Shown here one piece after another: positions 33,814 to 42,618 of a stretch of DNA of 64,000 bases. The notes beneath the pieces are model-generated. The model made no database searches, had not been told where the DNA came from, and was given only the letters and a program-made list of their open reading frames with translations. How positions within the stretch are numbered: the stretch's first letter is position 1; each line of letters starts with the position of its first letter. The stretch is from Cellulomonas marina (GTDB taxonomy: Bacteria > Actinomycetota > Actinomycetes > Actinomycetales > Cellulomonadaceae), in contig NZ_FOKA01000002.1 in the NCBI RefSeq assembly GCF_900111925.1, positions 186,001 to 250,000 of the forward strand, given 5' to 3'. Made by a program: the position numbers and the translations under genes.

Positions 33814-35109
33814 TCACGTCACCGTCGCGCGCCGGGACCAGCGCTCGTCGAGGTGCTCGCCGGCGGCGAGCACGGCCGCCAGCTCCCGCGCCGCGACCAG
33901 CATCTCCGCGTGGGTGAGGTAGGGCGCGGCCACGCCGAGCCGGACGACGTCCGGCTCGCGGAAGTCGCCGACGACCCCGCGCGCGACGAGGGCCTGGACG
34001 ACCCCGTAGGCGTCCGGGTGCCGTACGCCGACCTGCGAGCCGCGGCGGTCGTCGTCGTCGGGGGACACGAACGCCGCGCCCGGGACCAGTGCCGCCACGC
34101 AGCGGCGCAGGAAGCGCGTGAGGGACAGCGACCGGGCGCGGACCGCCTCCACCGGGACGCCGTCGAACGCGCGCAGCGCCGCCTCGAGCGCCAGCAGCGA
34201 CAGGACGGGCGGCGTGCCGATGCGCAGCCGGGCGGCACCGTCGGCCGGTTCGTGGTCCGGCGCCATGGCGAACGGGCGGGCGTGCGAGTGCCAGCCCGGG
34301 ACGACGTTGCGGACGTGCGGCAGATGGCGGGCGGCGGCGTAGACGTACGCCGGGGCCCCGGGCCCGCCGTTGAGGTACTTGTAGCCGCACCCCACGGCCA
34401 GGTCGACCCCGTGGTCGTCGAGGTCGACCGGCACGGCCCCCGCCGAGTGGCACAGGTCCCACAGCGCGAGGGCGCCGGCGTCGTGGGCGGCGCGGGTCAG
34501 CCCCGGCAGGTCCCACAGCCGGCCCGTGCGGTAGTCGACGTGCGAGAGGGACACCACCGCGACGCGACGGCCCGTGGCGGCCAGGTCGGCCAGGGTGCGC
34601 GGGACCTCGTCGGGGTCGGCGAGGACCACGTCCCACCCGACCTGGTCCGCGACCCCGCGCGTGACGTACAGGTCCGTGGGGAACGAGCCCGGGTCGGTGA
34701 CGACGACGTCCGCCCCGGGCCGCAGCGCCGCGGCGGCGTGCAGCGCCTGGTGCAGCCGGACGGTCGTGGAGTCGCCGGCGACGACCTGCCCGGGTGCGGC
34801 GCCGACGAGGCGCCCGATCGCGTCGCCGACGCGCGTCGGGGCCTCCCACCAGCCGTGCGTGTTCCACGAGGCGACGAGGTCGCGGCCCCACTGCACGCGC
34901 ACGGCGTCCGTCACCGCCTCGGCGACGCCGACCGGCAGCGCCCCCAGCGAGTTGCCGTCGAGGTAGACGACGTCCTCGGGCAGGTCGAACCGGCGACGCA
35001 GGTCGGTGGCCGCATGGGCGAGGTCCAGCGCGACGGCCTCCGCGGCGAGGGTGTCGCCCGTGCCGCTACCCGTGTGAAGGACGTCCGGACCGGGGGGAGC
35101 GGTGCTCAT
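33814..35109 (-). CDS. kynU: Kynureninase
   Basis: A 431-residue PLP enzyme that cleaves kynurenine to anthranilate and alanine. The PLP lysine is K244 in GCGYKYLNGGPGAPAYVY, D218 and H221 (WDLCHSAGA) contact the cofactor, and VYLDGNSLGALPVGV near residue 50 is a family signature. The ATG at 35109 is 8 nt after a TAGGGT box (35123-35118, minus strand), so a very short or absent leader is expected. Tryptophan 2,3-dioxygenase and formamidase genes, its usual partners, are not next to it. Confidence 0.93.
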   Translation of the reverse strand: MSTAPPGPDVLHTGSGTGDTLAAEAVALDLAHAATDLRRRFDLPEDVVYLDGNSLGALPVGVAEAVTDAVRVQWGRDLVASWNTHGWWEAPTRVGDAIGRLVGAAPGQVVAGDSTTVRLHQALHAAAALRPGADVVVTDPGSFPTDLYVTRGVADQVGWDVVLADPDEVPRTLADLAATGRRVAVVSLSHVDYRTGRLWDLPGLTRAAHDAGALALWDLCHSAGAVPVDLDDHGVDLAVGCGYKYLNGGPGAPAYVYAAARHLPHVRNVVPGWHSHARPFAMAPDHEPADGAARLRIGTPPVLSLLALEAALRAFDGVPVEAVRARSLSLTRFLRRCVAALVPGAAFVSPDDDDRRGSQVGVRHPDAYGVVQALVARGVVGDFREPDVVRLGVAAPYLTHAEMLVAARELAAVLAAGEHLDERWSRRATVT

Positions 35110-35141
35110 GGCCGTCGACCCTACGGGGCGGTGCGCTGCCC

Positions 35142-35609
35142 TCAGGCCTCGGCGAGGCGCGCCGGGAACCCGCCGGTCGCGACGGGTCCCCAGCGCGTGG
35201 GCGTCACGCGGAGGAGGACCTTGCCCTGCGCGACCATGGCCCGGCGGTACTCGTCCCAGTCGGGGTGCTCGCCGGCGATGACGCGGAAGTAGTCGACGAG
35301 GGGCTCGAGCGCCTCGGGCAGGTCGAGCACCTCGGCCTCCCCGTCGACCTGCACCCACGCGCCGCCGAAGTCGTCGGAGAGCACCAGCAGGCTCACCTGC
35401 GGGTCGCGGCGCGCGTTGTGCACCTTGGCCCGCTCGGGATACGTGGACACGACGAACCGGCCCTGCTCGTCCACGCCGGCCGTGACGGGCGACGCCTGCG
35501 GCGACCCGTCGCGCCGGCGGGTCATGAGGACGACGTGGTGCCTGCCGCGGGCGAAGTCGAGGAGGCCCTCGCGGTCGACGGTGGTGGAGGTCGCGATCGT
35601 GCGTGCCAT
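35142..35609 (-). CDS. PPOX-class F420/FMN-dependent oxidoreductase
   Basis: A 155-residue split-barrel flavoprotein of the pyridoxamine-oxidase-like (PPOX) class. Conserved parts are HHVVLMTRRRDGSPQASPVT, FVVSTYPERAKVHNARRDP and the C-terminal GKVLLRVTPTRWGPVATGGFP, which match actinobacterial F420-binding family members. The ATG at 35609 was chosen because TAGCCT (35622-35617, minus strand) ends 7 nt upstream, predicting a leaderless mRNA; a longer frame exists. Substrate unknown. Confidence 0.85.
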   Translation of the reverse strand: MARTIATSTTVDREGLLDFARGRHHVVLMTRRRDGSPQASPVTAGVDEQGRFVVSTYPERAKVHNARRDPQVSLLVLSDDFGGAWVQVDGEAEVLDLPEALEPLVDYFRVIAGEHPDWDEYRRAMVAQGKVLLRVTPTRWGPVATGGFPARLAEA

Positions 35610-35709
35610 GGCGAGGAGGCTACGTCGGCGGCACCATCGCGGCACGGACCGGCCGGGCCTGGGCCGGGGGGGGCGGCGGCGGGGACGAGGACGAGGACGA
35701 GGAGGCGCG

Positions 35710-36540
35710 GTGCCGGAGGGGGACAGCGTGCACCGGCTGGCCCGGCGGCTGGACCGCGCGCTGCGCGGTCAGCCCGTCGTGCGCTCGGACCTGCGGGTGC
35801 CGCAGCTGGCGACGACGGTGCTCGCGGGGACGACCGTCCTCGAGCACGCCACGCACGGCAAGCACCTGCTCACCCGGTTCGACGACGGCCGCACGCTGCA
35901 CAGCCACCTGCACATGGACGGGGAGTGGACCGTGACGGCGCCGGGGAAGCGGCTGCCGACGCGGGTCGCGCACGAGGTCCGCCTCGTGCTCGTGCTCGGC
36001 ACCGGCGCCACCGCGTGGGGGCTGCGCCTGCACGACCTGCGTGTCGTGCCGACCGCGCGTGAGCGCGACCTCGTCGGGCACCTCGGGCCGGACCCGCTGC
36101 GCGACGACTGGGACGCGGAGGAGGCCGTTCGGCGCCTGGGTGCCGACCCCGCGCGTCCCCTCGCGGCCGCCCTGCTCGACCAGCGGCTCGTCGCCGGGCT
36201 CGGGAACCTGTGGGCGAACGAGCTCGCCTTCCTCATCGGGGCGAGCCCGTGGACGCCCGTCGGCGAGGTCGACCTGCCGGCGCTCGTCGACCGCGCCGCC
36301 CGAGCCCTGCGCCGGTCGGCCACCGTGCCCGGCGCGTACCAGGTCACGGTGCCGCCCGTGCTGCCAGGCCGTCCGCGGCGCGGCGAGGAGCACTGGGTCG
36401 CGGGGCGCGCCGGCCGGTCCTGCCTGCGCTGCGGCACGACCGTCCGCGTCGTGGCCGAGCGTCCCGGCGACCCCGAGCGCCGGCGGACCTGGTGGTGCCC
36501 GACGTGCCAGCCGGGACCGGGCCCCGAGCCGGGCCGCTGA
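35710..36540 (+). CDS. Fpg/Nei-family DNA glycosylase (Nei2-like)
   Basis: A 276-residue formamidopyrimidine/endonuclease VIII-type glycosylase for oxidised bases. After removal of the initiator, the catalytic Pro-Glu (PEGDSVHRLARRL) is at the N-terminus; K51 (THGKHLLTRF) and the H2TH region LLDQRLVAGLGNLWANELAF follow; the C-terminal zinc finger has CLRC and CPTC. PEGDS rather than PELPE points to Nei rather than Fpg. GTG start. The upstream gap contains a GACGAG tandem run. Confidence 0.92.
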   Translation: MPEGDSVHRLARRLDRALRGQPVVRSDLRVPQLATTVLAGTTVLEHATHGKHLLTRFDDGRTLHSHLHMDGEWTVTAPGKRLPTRVAHEVRLVLVLGTGATAWGLRLHDLRVVPTARERDLVGHLGPDPLRDDWDAEEAVRRLGADPARPLAAALLDQRLVAGLGNLWANELAFLIGASPWTPVGEVDLPALVDRAARALRRSATVPGAYQVTVPPVLPGRPRRGEEHWVAGRAGRSCLRCGTTVRVVAERPGDPERRRTWWCPTCQPGPGPEPGR

Positions 36541-36542
36541 GG

Positions 36543-37268
36543 TCAGGGCGCGCCGGCCCGCGTGCGTGCGGCCCCTCCCACCGCCGCCACGACCGCGGCC
36601 GCCAGGTCCTCGGGCCGGGAGAGCTGCGGCCAGTGGCCCGTCGGCAGCTCGACCACCTCGACGTCGCGCACGCGACCCAGCTCGGCGACGTACGGGTGCC
36701 CCTCCGCGACGAGGGCGCGCAGCACGGGCTCGGGCATCGTGCAGCTGATGACGGTGACGGGGACGTCGTACCGTCGCTCGTCGTGCAGCCGTTGCGGGCC
36801 GGCCGCCACGAGCGGCGGCACCGTGAGGGCCGCGCCCTCCAGCCGCTCGCGGAGCTCGGGCGTCAGGCCCTCGAGCTCCTCGGGGCCGAACGCGTCCCAC
36901 CCGGGGAACGGCACCACGCCGTCCACCACGGGCAGCTCCGCGTTGACGACGTCCCCGTCGCCGATCGGCCCGCTGTCGACGTAGACCACTCGCGCGACGC
37001 GGTCCGGGCGGGCGTCCGCGACGGCGTGGGCCACCGCGCCGCCGCCGCTGTGCCCGACGACCACCACGGGTCCGGGCAGCGTGTCGACGAGTGCGACCAC
37101 GTCGGCGGCCTGGTCGGCCAGGGTGGTGGCCGCCACCTCGGCCGCCGGTCGGCCGGTGCCCAGCGGTGTGACGGGGTGGGGCGTGTGACCGGCGGCGGCC
37201 AGCGCCGCGGTGACGGGCGCCCACGAGGACGCCTCCAACCAGAACCCGGGGATCAGCACGACGTCCAT
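36543..37268 (-). CDS. Alpha/beta hydrolase
   Basis: A 241-residue alpha/beta-fold hydrolase. The nucleophile elbow is VVVGHSGGGAVAH (Ser ~96), the oxyanion-hole region is VVLIPGFWLEASSW, and the C-terminal ELPTGHWPQLSRPEDLA holds the catalytic His. Substrate unknown (ester or lactone hydrolase by fold). The ATG at 37268 lies 6 nt downstream of TACGGT (37280-37275, minus strand), so a leaderless mRNA is predicted. Confidence 0.88.
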   Translation of the reverse strand: MDVVLIPGFWLEASSWAPVTAALAAAGHTPHPVTPLGTGRPAAEVAATTLADQAADVVALVDTLPGPVVVVGHSGGGAVAHAVADARPDRVARVVYVDSGPIGDGDVVNAELPVVDGVVPFPGWDAFGPEELEGLTPELRERLEGAALTVPPLVAAGPQRLHDERRYDVPVTVISCTMPEPVLRALVAEGHPYVAELGRVRDVEVVELPTGHWPQLSRPEDLAAAVVAAVGGAARTRAGAP

Positions 37269-37359
37269 GCGGCGACCGTAGGACGAGGCACCGACACGCG
37301 ACAGGCACCCGTCCGGGAACCCGTGGACGGATCCGCCCAGAGACCCGTCCAGCGACCGC

Positions 37360-37776
37360 TCAGACGCGGCGGATCCGGATCGGGCCGCGGGCCGTCGACG
37401 GGTGGACCACCGCACCACCCTGCGTGATCTCGACCTCGCCGGCGGCGACGAGCCGCCGGGCCGCCTGCCGTGCCGGCTCCATGAGGTCGCGCCAGTCGTC
37501 GCCGCCGACGCGCCGGGCCGCCTCCGACGGGCAGATGGTCGCCCCGCGGGCACGCGCCGCGAGCAGGGCGCGCACCGCGTCCTCGAGCGCCGCGTCCTGC
37601 CGCGTCAGCCCGTGCGAGCGGCAGGCCGCGGAGCAGTAGCGGACCTGGTCCCAGTCGCGCTCCCACTTCTTGCGCCACGTGATCGTGCGGCCGCAGACGG
37701 CGCAGGGCCGCGTCGGCAGATCCGCGCGTGCCGGAGTCCGTGCCGGCGTCCGTGCCGCCTTCGTCGCGTGCGCCAC
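37360..37776 (-). CDS. DUF2256 + DUF3253 zinc-binding protein
   Basis: A ~138-residue basic protein. The N-terminal part has two CxxC-type pairs, [18 protein letters not shown] and VRYCSAACR, the signature of DUF2256. The rest ([32 protein letters not shown]) is a DUF3253 winged-helix-like domain. The combination suggests nucleic-acid binding; function is unknown. I prefer the GTG at 37776 because GGAGG is 5 nt upstream; GTG at 37788 is the alternative. Its predicted -10 overlaps that of pdxT. Confidence 0.82.
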   Translation of the reverse strand: MAHATKAARTPARTPARADLPTRPCAVCGRTITWRKKWERDWDQVRYCSAACRSHGLTRQDAALEDAVRALLAARARGATICPSEAARRVGGDDWRDLMEPARQAARRLVAAGEVEITQGGAVVHPSTARGPIRIRRV

Positions 37777-37799
37777 GCCCACCTCCACCGACCCGCCCG

Positions 37800-37809
37800 A
37801 ACATAGGAT
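37800..37809. promoter_or_regulatory. Overlapping divergent -10 boxes (DUF2256 gene / pdxT)
   Basis: The 10 bp AACATAGGAT contain a minus-strand TATGTT (37805-37800) and a plus-strand TAGGAT (37804-37809), sharing 2 bp. The plus box ends 6 nt before the pdxT GTG, so pdxT is predicted leaderless. RNA polymerase could occupy only one of the two promoters at a time. Confidence 0.55.
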
Positions 37810-37815
37810 GACCCG

Positions 37816-38466
37816 GTGCCCCAGGACCCCTCCAGCGTCGCACCGACCGCCTCAGCACGCCCGCGGATCGGGGTGCTGGCGCTGCAGGGCGACGTGCGCG
37901 AGCACCTGCACGCCCTCGAGGCGGTGGGCGCGCAGGGCGTGCCCGTGCGCCGCGAGCGGGAGCTGGCGTCCGTCGACGGCCTCGTCCTGCCGGGCGGGGA
38001 GTCGACGACGATGGACAAGCTCCTGCGCGCCTTCGACCTCGCCGAGCCCGTGCGGGCCCGCATCGCCGACGGCATGCCGGCCTACGGGTCCTGCGCGGGG
38101 ATGATCCTGCTCGCGGACCGTGTGCTGGGCGGGATCGAGGGGCAGCGCACCCTCGGCGGCATGGACGTCACGGTCCGCCGCAACGCCTTCGGCCGGCAGG
38201 TGGACTCCTTCGAGACGGACCTGACGATCGAGGGCATCGACGACTCCCACGACGACCCGCTGCACGCCGTGTTCATCCGTGCGCCCTGGGTCGAGGAGGT
38301 CGGGCCGTCGGCCCAGGTCCTCGGCCGCGTCGAGGGCGGGCCGGCCGCCGGTAGGATCGTCGCGGTACGCCAGGGCCCCCTGCTCGTCACCTCGTTCCAC
38401 CCGGAGGTCACGGGCGACACGCGGGTGCACCGGCTGTTCGTCCAGATCGTCGGCGAGAGCCGCTGA
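37816..38466 (+). CDS. pdxT: Pyridoxal 5'-phosphate synthase glutaminase subunit
   Basis: A 216-residue class I glutamine amidotransferase that feeds ammonia to PdxS. The nucleophile C93 lies in [11 protein letters not shown], the oxyanion site in [10 protein letters not shown], and the His-Glu pair in [26 protein letters not shown] is the family start. The N-terminal ~17 residues are an extra disordered tail. It is followed after 14 bp by yebC. Confidence 0.95.
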   Translation: MPQDPSSVAPTASARPRIGVLALQGDVREHLHALEAVGAQGVPVRRERELASVDGLVLPGGESTTMDKLLRAFDLAEPVRARIADGMPAYGSCAGMILLADRVLGGIEGQRTLGGMDVTVRRNAFGRQVDSFETDLTIEGIDDSHDDPLHAVFIRAPWVEEVGPSAQVLGRVEGGPAAGRIVAVRQGPLLVTSFHPEVTGDTRVHRLFVQIVGESR

Positions 38467-38480
38467 AGGGGTAGCGAGTC

Positions 38481-39239
38481 ATGTCCGGTCACTCCAAGTG
38501 GGCCACGACCAAGCACAAGAAGGCCGTGGTCGACGCCAAGCGCGCGAAGTCGTTCGCCAAGCTCATCAAGAACATCGAGGTCGCGGCCCGCACGGGCGGC
38601 GGTGACCTGTCGGGCAACCCCACGCTCGTCGACGCGGTGCAGAAGGCGAAGAAGTCCTCCGTTCCGAACGACAACATCGACCGCGCCATCAAGCGCGGGT
38701 CCGGCCAGGAGGCCGGCGGCGCGGACTACCAGGGCATCACGTACGAGGGGTACGGCCCCGGCGGCATCGCGGTCCTCGTCGAGTGCCTCACCGACAACCG
38801 CAACCGCGCCGCCTCCGACGTGCGCGTCGCCTTCACCCGCAACGGCGGCCAGATGGCCGACCCGGGCTCGGTGGCGTACCTCTTCTCCCGCAAGGGCGTC
38901 GTCGTCGTGCCCAAGGAGGGCACGGACGAGGACGCCGTGATGGAGGCGGTCCTCGACGCGGGCGGCGAGGAGGTCAACGACCTCGGCGACTCCTTCGAGG
39001 TGCTGACGGAGGCCACGGACCTCGTCCCGGTGCGCACCGCGCTGCAGGAGGCCGGCATCGAGTACGACTCCGCCGACGTCGTCTTCCACCCGGCCACGCA
39101 GATCGAGGTCGACGCCGAGGGCGCGCGGAAGATCCTGCGGCTCATCGACGCGCTCGAGGACTCCGACGACGTGCAGAACGTCTACGCCAACTTCGACGCC
39201 TCCGACGAGGTGCTGGCGGAGCTCGACGAGGACGACTGA
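38481..39239 (+). CDS. yebC: YebC/PmpR-family protein
   Basis: A 252-residue YebC family protein beginning [20 protein letters not shown]. Acidic C-terminal (LAELDEDD). Family members act as transcriptional regulators or, in recent work on some bacteria, as translation factors relieving stalls at proline-rich sequences. The order pdxT-yebC-ruvC is conserved in actinobacteria. Full length for the family, with a GGGG-type ribosome binding site before the ATG. Confidence 0.95.
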   Translation: MSGHSKWATTKHKKAVVDAKRAKSFAKLIKNIEVAARTGGGDLSGNPTLVDAVQKAKKSSVPNDNIDRAIKRGSGQEAGGADYQGITYEGYGPGGIAVLVECLTDNRNRAASDVRVAFTRNGGQMADPGSVAYLFSRKGVVVVPKEGTDEDAVMEAVLDAGGEEVNDLGDSFEVLTEATDLVPVRTALQEAGIEYDSADVVFHPATQIEVDAEGARKILRLIDALEDSDDVQNVYANFDASDEVLAELDEDD

Positions 39240-39326
39240 CCCCAGCACGCGCCCGGTCGACGACCTGACCGCTCCCGCGGCGGGCCGCGGCGCGCCCCAC
39301 GTCCCCACGGCGCCCGTGCTGCGAGC

Positions 39327-39902
39327 ATGGGCGCCGTGCGCGTCCTCGGAGTCGACCCCGGCCTCACCCGGTGCGGGCTCGGCGTCGTCGACGGGCTCCC
39401 CGGCCGCCGGCTCGCGGTGGTCGCGGTCGGCGTCGCGACGTCCCCGCCGGACGCGGACATCGACCAGCGGCTGCTGCGGATCGAGCGGTCCGTCGAGGAG
39501 TGGCTCGAGGAGCACGCGCCCGACACCGTCGCCATCGAGCGCGTGTTCGCCAACCACCAGGTGTCGACGGTGATGGGCACCGCGCAGGTAGCCGGCCTGG
39601 CCATGGTCGCGGCCGCCCGGCGGCGCATCCCCGTCGCGCTGCACACCCCCAGCGAGGTCAAGGCCGCGGTCACGGGCAACGGGCGCGCGGACAAGGCGCA
39701 GGTGCAGACGATGGTGACCCGCCTCCTGCGGCTCGACGAACGACCCCGCCCGGCCGACGCCGCGGACGCGCTGGCCCTCGCGATCTGCCACCTCTGGCGT
39801 CCCGCGGGCGCGGTCGGTGCGCCGCAGCGGCCCCCGTCGTCGCTCACCGCGGCGCAGCGCGCCTGGGCGGCCGCCGAGCAGGCGGCCCGCCGACGCGCCT
39901 GA
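39327..39902 (+). CDS. ruvC: Holliday junction endodeoxyribonuclease RuvC
   Basis: A 191-residue RNase H-fold resolvase. Catalytic acids are D10 ([12 protein letters not shown]), E71 (DTVAIERVF) and the two aspartates in [15 protein letters not shown]. Resolves four-way junctions after RuvAB branch migration. Unlike the typical tight ruvCAB operon, 182 bp containing a LexA-like site separate it from ruvA. Confidence 0.95.
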   Translation: MGAVRVLGVDPGLTRCGLGVVDGLPGRRLAVVAVGVATSPPDADIDQRLLRIERSVEEWLEEHAPDTVAIERVFANHQVSTVMGTAQVAGLAMVAAARRRIPVALHTPSEVKAAVTGNGRADKAQVQTMVTRLLRLDERPRPADAADALALAICHLWRPAGAVGAPQRPPSSLTAAQRAWAAAEQAARRRA

Positions 39903-39992
39903 ACCACCGCGCGGCGGTGGTCCGGGGCCTCGTCGCCCGCGGGCGCCGCCCAGCACGGTGCTTCCGCGCCGTCCCCAGCACCGCGTGGCGTT

Positions 39993-40006
39993 CGTACGCG
40001 TGTTCG
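39993..40006. promoter_or_regulatory. LexA (SOS) box candidate upstream of ruvAB
   Basis: CGTACGCGTGTTCG differs at one base from the actinobacterial SOS consensus CGAACRNRYGTTCG. It is 78 bp before the ruvA start in the ruvC-ruvA gap, where an SOS promoter for ruvAB is expected. Confidence 0.6.
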
Positions 40007-40084
40007 TCGTCCTGTGGCACGCTGTGCGCCGGTGGCGCGGTGCGGCGCCGGCCGGACGAGGGGTCGACAGAGGGGCGGGACGGC

Positions 40085-40699
40085 GTGATCGCGTCGGTGC
40101 ACGGGACGGTGCTGGCGGTGCGGCTGGACGCCGCGGTCGTCGAGGTGGGGGGCGTCGGCATGCTCGTGCAGGCGACGCCCGCGACGCTCGCTGGCCTGCG
40201 TGTGGGGTCCACGGCACGGCTGCACACGTCGCTCGTCGTGCGGGAGGACTCACTGACGCTGTTCGGGTTCGCCGAGGCGGACGAGCGCGAGGTCTTCGAG
40301 GTCGTGCAGACCGTCTCCGGGGTCGGGCCGCGCCTGGCCCTGGCGATGCTGGCCGTGCACACGCCGGAGGGGCTGCGGCGCGCGGTGGCGGACGAGGACC
40401 TCACGGCCCTCATGCGGGTACCGGGCATCGGACGCAAGGGCGCGCAGCGCATCGTCCTCGAGCTGGCGGACCGCCTGGGCGCGCCGACGGGGGCGACCAC
40501 GGGCGTGCCCGCCCCGCCGGCGGGTCCTGACGGGCGCGACCAGGTGGTCGAGGCGCTCGTCGGGCTGGGCTGGAACGCGAAGGCCGCCGGCGACGCGGTC
40601 GCCGCCGTGCTCGAGGGCAGCGAGGGCCCGGTGGCCCCGGAGGAGGTGGCCGGGCTCCTGCGGGGTGCGCTGCGGCTGCTCGGCGGCCAGCGTGGCTGA
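40085..40699 (+). CDS. ruvA: Holliday junction branch-migration protein RuvA
   Basis: A 204-residue RuvA. The N-terminal OB domain ([25 protein letters not shown]) and two helix-hairpin-helix motifs ([33 protein letters not shown]) bind the junction; the C-terminal domain III ([18 protein letters not shown]) contacts RuvB. GTG start. Overlaps ruvB by 8 bp. Confidence 0.95.
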   Translation: MIASVHGTVLAVRLDAAVVEVGGVGMLVQATPATLAGLRVGSTARLHTSLVVREDSLTLFGFAEADEREVFEVVQTVSGVGPRLALAMLAVHTPEGLRRAVADEDLTALMRVPGIGRKGAQRIVLELADRLGAPTGATTGVPAPPAGPDGRDQVVEALVGLGWNAKAAGDAVAAVLEGSEGPVAPEEVAGLLRGALRLLGGQRG

Positions 40700-41801
40700 C
40701 GGGCGCGGGCTGGCGGACGACGGGCCCGGCGCGCTCGAGGACGGTCTCCCGCGCGGTCTGCTCGACGACGCGCCCGCGGCGCCCTCGCTCGTGCGACCGG
40801 GCGCGGACGACCTCGAGCGCGCCGCCGAGGCGGCGCTGCGGCCGCGGCGGCTGGACGAGTTCGTGGGGCAGCGGGTCGTGCGCGACCAGCTCTCCCTCGT
40901 GCTGCAGGCAGCGCGGCAGCGGGACCGCGCGCCGGACCACGTGCTGCTGTCGGGCCCGCCCGGCCTGGGCAAGACGACGCTGGCGATGATCATCGCGGCC
41001 GAGCTCGGCACGTCGCTGCGCATCACGAGCGGGCCGGCCATCCAGCACGCCGGCGACCTGGCGGCGGTCCTGTCCTCCCTCGAGGAGGGCGAGGTGCTGT
41101 TCCTCGACGAGATCCACCGCCTCGCGCGGCCGGCCGAGGAGCTGCTCTACGTCGCCATGGAGGACTTCCGCGTGGACGTGGTCGTCGGGAAGGGCGCGGG
41201 CGCCAGCGCGATCCCGCTGGCCCTGCCGCCCTTCACGGTCGTCGGTGCCACGACGCGCGCGGGCCTGCTGCCGGCGCCCCTGCGGGACCGCTTCGGCTTC
41301 ACGGGCCACCTCGACTTCTACGACGCCGGCGAGCTCGAGCAGGTCCTCACGCGGTCGGCAGGCCTGCTGGGGGTGGTCCTGGCACCCGAGGCCGCGGCGG
41401 AGATCGCCGGCCGCAGCCGGGGCACGCCCCGCATCGCCAACCGGCTGCTGCGGCGCGTGCGCGACTGGGCCGAGGTGCGCGGGGACGGCTCGCTGGACCT
41501 CGCGGCGGCGCGCGCGGCGCTGGCGGTCTTCGAGGTCGACGAGCGCGGGCTGGACCGGCTGGACCGCTCGGTGCTGGAGGCGCTGTGCCTGCGGTTCGGC
41601 GGGGGGCCGGTCGGGCTCACGACGCTGGCCGTCGCGGTGGGGGAGGAGCCGGAGACGGTGGAGACCGTCGCCGAGCCGTTCCTCGTCCGGGAGGGCCTCG
41701 TCGGCCGCACCCCGCGGGGCCGGGTGGCTCTCGCCCCGGCCTGGACGCACCTCGGCCTGCCGGTCCCGCCGTCGGCGGGCGGCGACACGCTCTTCGGCTG
41801 A
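40692..41801 (+). CDS. ruvB: Holliday junction helicase RuvB
   Basis: A 369-residue AAA+ motor. Walker A is [10 protein letters not shown] (residues ~87-96), Walker [10 protein letters not shown], sensor 1 [21 protein letters not shown], then the winged-helix C-terminus ([18 protein letters not shown]). The N-terminus is ~40 residues longer than the usual family start. GTG start inside the end of ruvA. Confidence 0.96.
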   Translation: MADGRGLADDGPGALEDGLPRGLLDDAPAAPSLVRPGADDLERAAEAALRPRRLDEFVGQRVVRDQLSLVLQAARQRDRAPDHVLLSGPPGLGKTTLAMIIAAELGTSLRITSGPAIQHAGDLAAVLSSLEEGEVLFLDEIHRLARPAEELLYVAMEDFRVDVVVGKGAGASAIPLALPPFTVVGATTRAGLLPAPLRDRFGFTGHLDFYDAGELEQVLTRSAGLLGVVLAPEAAAEIAGRSRGTPRIANRLLRRVRDWAEVRGDGSLDLAAARAALAVFEVDERGLDRLDRSVLEALCLRFGGGPVGLTTLAVAVGEEPETVETVAEPFLVREGLVGRTPRGRVALAPAWTHLGLPVPPSAGGDTLFG

Positions 41802-41886
41802 GCATCCGGTGCCCGCGCACCCCTCGACGTGGCGGTGACGGGCGTGCGTCGTCGTCGTCGGGGGAACCGGGCGCGGCGCCGGGTCG

Positions 41887-41916
41887 TTGGGAGCGCGGGT
41901 CCGCAGCGCCTAGACT
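41887..41916 (+). promoter_or_regulatory. yajC promoter
   Basis: -35-like TTGGGA (41887-41892), 18-nt spacer, -10 TAGACT (41911-41916); predicted leader ~33 nt. Confidence 0.55.
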
Positions 41917-41955
41917 GCGGGCCGACCACGTCGACCCTGATCGGAGCACCACCTC

Positions 41956-42447
41956 GTGGAACTGATCCTCCTGGCCGTCCTCATGGGCGGTGTGCTGTGG
42001 TTCATGAGCCGCGGCACCCGCAAGCAGCAGAAGGAGGCGGCGAACTTCCGGTCCAACCTGGCGCCGGGCGACGAGGTCATGACCGGGTCGGGCTTCTTCG
42101 GCACGGTCGTCGCCGTCGAGGACGACGTCATCACGCTCGAGTCCACGCCCGGCCAGGAGTCGCGCTGGCTGCGCGCCGCGATCGCCAAGCGCGTCGACCC
42201 GCCGGTCGCCACGGACGACGCCGACGAGTACGAGGACGAGTACGACGACGACGAGTACGACGACGCGTACGACGACGCCGACGCGACGGACCCGGTGCTC
42301 GACGGCCCGACGGGGGACCGCCGCACCGGCGGAGCCACCGCGGCCACGCCGCCCCCGCCCCCGGGCACGGTCGGTGGCACGGTCGGGGGCACGCTCGGCG
42401 GCACCGCCGGCACCACGCCCACCGGGGGCGACGACACCCGCCGCTGA
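41956..42447 (+). CDS. yajC: YajC, Sec translocon accessory protein
   Basis: A 163-residue YajC. The N-terminal membrane helix (ELILLAVLMGGVLWFMSRG) is followed by the conserved RKQQKEAANFRSNLAPGDEVMTGSGFFGTVV core. The C-terminal half is an added low-complexity tail with an Asp/Glu/Tyr stretch and TVGGT-type repeats. GTG start. YajC associates with SecDF, encoded next. Confidence 0.93.
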   Translation: MELILLAVLMGGVLWFMSRGTRKQQKEAANFRSNLAPGDEVMTGSGFFGTVVAVEDDVITLESTPGQESRWLRAAIAKRVDPPVATDDADEYEDEYDDDEYDDAYDDADATDPVLDGPTGDRRTGGATAATPPPPPGTVGGTVGGTLGGTAGTTPTGGDDTRR

Positions 42448-42453
42448 TCGACC

Positions 42454-42598
42454 CGGGCGCCCCTCGGGGCGCCCGCCGGTCGGCACCGCTCACGTGGCTG
42501 CCGCGCCGGACCGAGAGAGAGACAGACCACCGTCCGGCCGACCACCGGCCGGAACCCTCCGGTGTCCACCGGAGCCCTCCCGCCGCCTCGTGCGGCGG
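42454..42598 (+). promoter_or_regulatory. Structured secD leader with four consecutive hairpins
   Basis: Four perfect inverted repeats lie in a row: 42454-42463/42466-42475 (10 bp), 42533-42539/42547-42553 (7 bp), 42557-42564/42567-42574 (8 bp) and 42580-42586/42592-42598 (7 bp). The first could terminate yajC transcription; the last ends 20 nt before the likely secD start, leaving GAGAAG free as ribosome binding site. A purine run (42511-42525) separates hairpins 1 and 2. Confidence 0.5.
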
Positions 42599-42618
42599 CG
42601 CACGAGAGAAGAACTCCG

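Noticed and set aside
35678-35706. GACGAG/GGGG runs before the Nei gene as a regulatory repeat
   Set aside because: Short, imperfect and ordinary for this base composition.
42562-42618. GTG at 42562 as the secD start
   Set aside because: It lies inside a hairpin, has no ribosome binding site, and the added residues are Pro/Arg rich; TTG 42619 has GAGAAG at proper distance.
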